NCBI GenBank assembly: GCA_018713755.1
Contig: DVOG01000132.1
Location: 1 to 34,717, forward strand
Direction of reading: 5' to 3'
DNA: 34,717 nt
DNA from: Candidatus Spyradosoma merdigallinarum
GTDB taxonomy: Bacteria; Verrucomicrobiota; Verrucomicrobiia; Opitutales; UBA953
The position numbers were made by a program, and so were the translations under genes. Below are positions 33,316 to 34,717 of this stretch, in pieces (within the stretch, counting starts at the first letter, position 1; each line of letters starts with the position of its first letter). The notes under the pieces were generated by a model, which did not search any database, was not told where the DNA came from, and saw only the letters and a program-made list of their open reading frames with translations.

Positions 33316-34539
33316 ATGGACACGGCGGACAAAAAAAGCGGCCCGGGCGGGCGCCGCGTTTCTTCCATCGAACGGATTCTCGGTCGGATCGACGATTTGG
33401 ATTCGACGAATCTCGCGATTCTCGTGCAGCGGCTCGCGCGGGAACGCGCGCTGTTCGAGATGCTTTTCAACACGATCGACGAGGGCATCATCGTCATCGA
33501 CGACGCGGGAACGGTCGAATACGCCAACAGCGCCGGAATGCGCATGGTCGGGCTGCGCGCGAACGAGACGGGAACGGCCGTGCTGTGGAAGCTCGTTCCC
33601 GACCTCGCGCGCTCGCTGAATTTTCTGCCGGGCGGCGAGGACACGCTCGCGCCGAACATCACGCGCGACGCGGAGGTTTTCTACCCGGAGCACCGTTGGC
33701 TGCGCCTGCAGTTCAGCCGCATCCCGCTCCCGGAAAAAAAGACCGCTCCCGCGCGCTTCGTCGTGATTCTGCGCGACATCACGGCGGACAAAAATTCGAC
33801 GGAGGAAATGATCGAGAGCGAGCGCGTGAATTCCATTTTCACGCTCGCCGCGAGCGTCGCCCACGAAATCGGCAATCCGCTCAATTCGATGAAGATTCAT
33901 CTCGAGCTCATCCGCCGCAAGCTCGAAAAAACGACGCTCCCGGAAAAAGCCGCGGGAACGGTGAAAAATTCCCTCGGCGTGTGCCTCGAAGAAATTTCGC
34001 GTCTCGACGAAATTCTGAAAAACTTCCTCGGCGCGATCCGCCCGCAGAAACCGGCGCTCGCCAGGACGAATCTGCTCGAAGTCGTGCTCGACGTGCTCGG
34101 CGTGCAGAAGGCGGAGCTGGAAAACCGCAACATCCGCTGTTCGATGACGCAGGTCAGCAAGGAGCTGCCCGTCGTTCTCGGCGACGTTTCGCAGCTCAAG
34201 CAGCTCGTCTTCAACGTGACGAAAAACGCGATGGAGGCGATGCAGGACGGCGGCAGCATCGCCATCGAGACGGACTGCGACGACGCCTTCGTCTTCCTGC
34301 GCGTCAAAGACACGGGCTGCGGCATCAGCCGCGACGATATTTCGAAAATTTACGAGCCGTTCTTCACGACGAAGGACAACGGCCACGGCCTCGGCATGAT
34401 GATCGTCATGCGCATCATGCGGGAACACGGCGGGCAGGTCGGCATCGACAGCGAGCCGGGAAAGGGCACGACGGTGACGCTGCAGTTCCCGAAGCCGGAG
34501 GCGCGCGCGCGAATGCTCCCGTCCGCAGGAAAATCCTGA
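33316..34539 (+). CDS. Soluble PAS-domain sensor histidine kinase
   Basis: 407 residues from the ATG at 33316, with no membrane helix or signal peptide, so it senses a cytoplasmic cue. Residues 1-45 form a charged helix. A PAS domain spans about 48-165 (MLFNTIDEGIIVIDDAGTVE, ending FVVILRDITADK). The dimerisation/phospho-acceptor domain has SVAHEIGNPLNSM with His183. The ATPase domain shows N (VFNVTKNAMEAM), G1 (VKDTGCGIS), F (PFFTTK) and G2 (GHGLGMMIVMRIM). The HEIGNP box and layout resemble NtrB/AtoS-type kinases that partner NtrC regulators. No response regulator follows within the window, so the partner is unknown. Confidence 0.92.
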   Translation: MDTADKKSGPGGRRVSSIERILGRIDDLDSTNLAILVQRLARERALFEMLFNTIDEGIIVIDDAGTVEYANSAGMRMVGLRANETGTAVLWKLVPDLARSLNFLPGGEDTLAPNITRDAEVFYPEHRWLRLQFSRIPLPEKKTAPARFVVILRDITADKNSTEEMIESERVNSIFTLAASVAHEIGNPLNSMKIHLELIRRKLEKTTLPEKAAGTVKNSLGVCLEEISRLDEILKNFLGAIRPQKPALARTNLLEVVLDVLGVQKAELENRNIRCSMTQVSKELPVVLGDVSQLKQLVFNVTKNAMEAMQDGGSIAIETDCDDAFVFLRVKDTGCGISRDDISKIYEPFFTTKDNGHGLGMMIVMRIMREHGGQVGIDSEPGKGTTVTLQFPKPEARARMLPSAGKS

Positions 34540-34556
34540 ACGCTTTTTTTTTTGCG

Positions 34557-34717
34557 ATGACGAAAACGAAGAAAATTTTGGCGGGAACGCTTGCCGCCGC
34601 CGCGCTCGCCGCCGCGCTCGCCGTCGCCGCAAGCGTTTCCGCGTCGCGCTTCGCCGAACCGCCCGCGGCGCCCGCGGGAACGGAATTTCCCGTGCGGCTC
34701 GGCGGGAAGACGCTTTC
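34557..34717 (+). CDS. Exported protein, N-terminal part (cut by window edge)
   Basis: The ATG at 34557, 17 bases after the kinase stop and preceded by a long T run, opens 53 codons to the window end. The start MTKTKKILAGTLAAAALAAA is a clear signal peptide with a basic N-region and Ala/Leu core; cleavage probably falls near the SVSASRFAEP segment. The mature part begins FAEPPAAPAGTEFPVRLGGK. The FPVRLGGKTL end is reminiscent of DUF192 proteins, which often follow a signal peptide, but this is a guess from ten residues. It may be co-transcribed with the kinase. Confidence 0.6.
   Translation, partial: MTKTKKILAGTLAAAALAAALAVAASVSASRFAEPPAAPAGTEFPVRLGGKTL

Overview
This is a bacterial chromosomal segment of high G+C content with tightly packed genes. 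It most likely comes from a Verrucomicrobiota member, probably of the Opitutae/Opitutales type. That placement is inferred from a PEP-CTERM surface protein, exported ClpP-like proteases, a GAP1-N2-like protein, a Bacteroidetes/Verrucomicrobia-type membrane pyrophosphatase, and A/T-rich leaders that often lack a Shine-Dalgarno site. No rRNA, insertion sequence, prophage or CRISPR array is visible, and no stretch over 300 bases lacks a gene.

Layout. 1-220: 5' end of a GT2 glycosyltransferase (minus). 368-3360: split-subunit proton-translocating transhydrogenase pntA-pntAB-pntB, closed by a bidirectional terminator shared with the convergent arginine decarboxylase speA (3528-5504, minus). 5649-7454: tRNA-Val(UAC), ilvN and ilvC, apparently from one promoter. 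7609-8823: aspartokinase lysC, followed by a membrane-anchored GAP1-N2-like protein (8894-10360). 10469-13066: leuS. 13168-13842: a HAD phosphatase (minus). 14053-16901: two tandem exported ClpP-type serine proteases, one with an ordinary signal peptide and one a lipoprotein. 16965-19764: DEAD-box-type helicase, tsaD and hpf. 19936-27696: an envelope block of fabH, a BamD-like lipoprotein, an LptE-like lipoprotein, mreB, mreC, mreD and mrdA (PBP2). 27805-29946: a membrane pyrophosphatase with an apparent internal deletion. 30040-30393: a DUF486 membrane protein (minus). 30649-31428: a PEP-CTERM protein. 31590-33158: gpmI (minus). 33316-34539: a soluble PAS histidine kinase. 34557-34717: the start of an exported protein.

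The genes are mostly housekeeping: redox balance, branched-chain and aspartate-family amino acids, polyamines, translation, and envelope growth. The fabH-to-mrdA block joins lipid synthesis, outer-membrane assembly and rod-shape elongation in one direction.

Three things stand out. (1) The heptamer GGGAACG/CGTTCCC (extended form GCGGGAACGC) occurs about 150 times by hand count, on both strands, in genes and between them, against roughly 7-8 expected from base composition. Inverted pairs of it form most of the transcription terminators, as DNA uptake sequences do in Neisseria and Pasteurellaceae. (2) The membrane pyrophosphatase lacks the whole first catalytic loop (the GGGIYTKAADVGADLVGK / EDDPRNP / DNVGDNVGD region) by an in-frame loss at a GMGA repeat. 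(3) A tandem pair of exported, coiled-coil ClpP-like proteases retains a complete Ser-His-Asp triad and shares a conserved C-terminal signature. A histone-H1-like tail on ketol-acid reductoisomerase is a further oddity.
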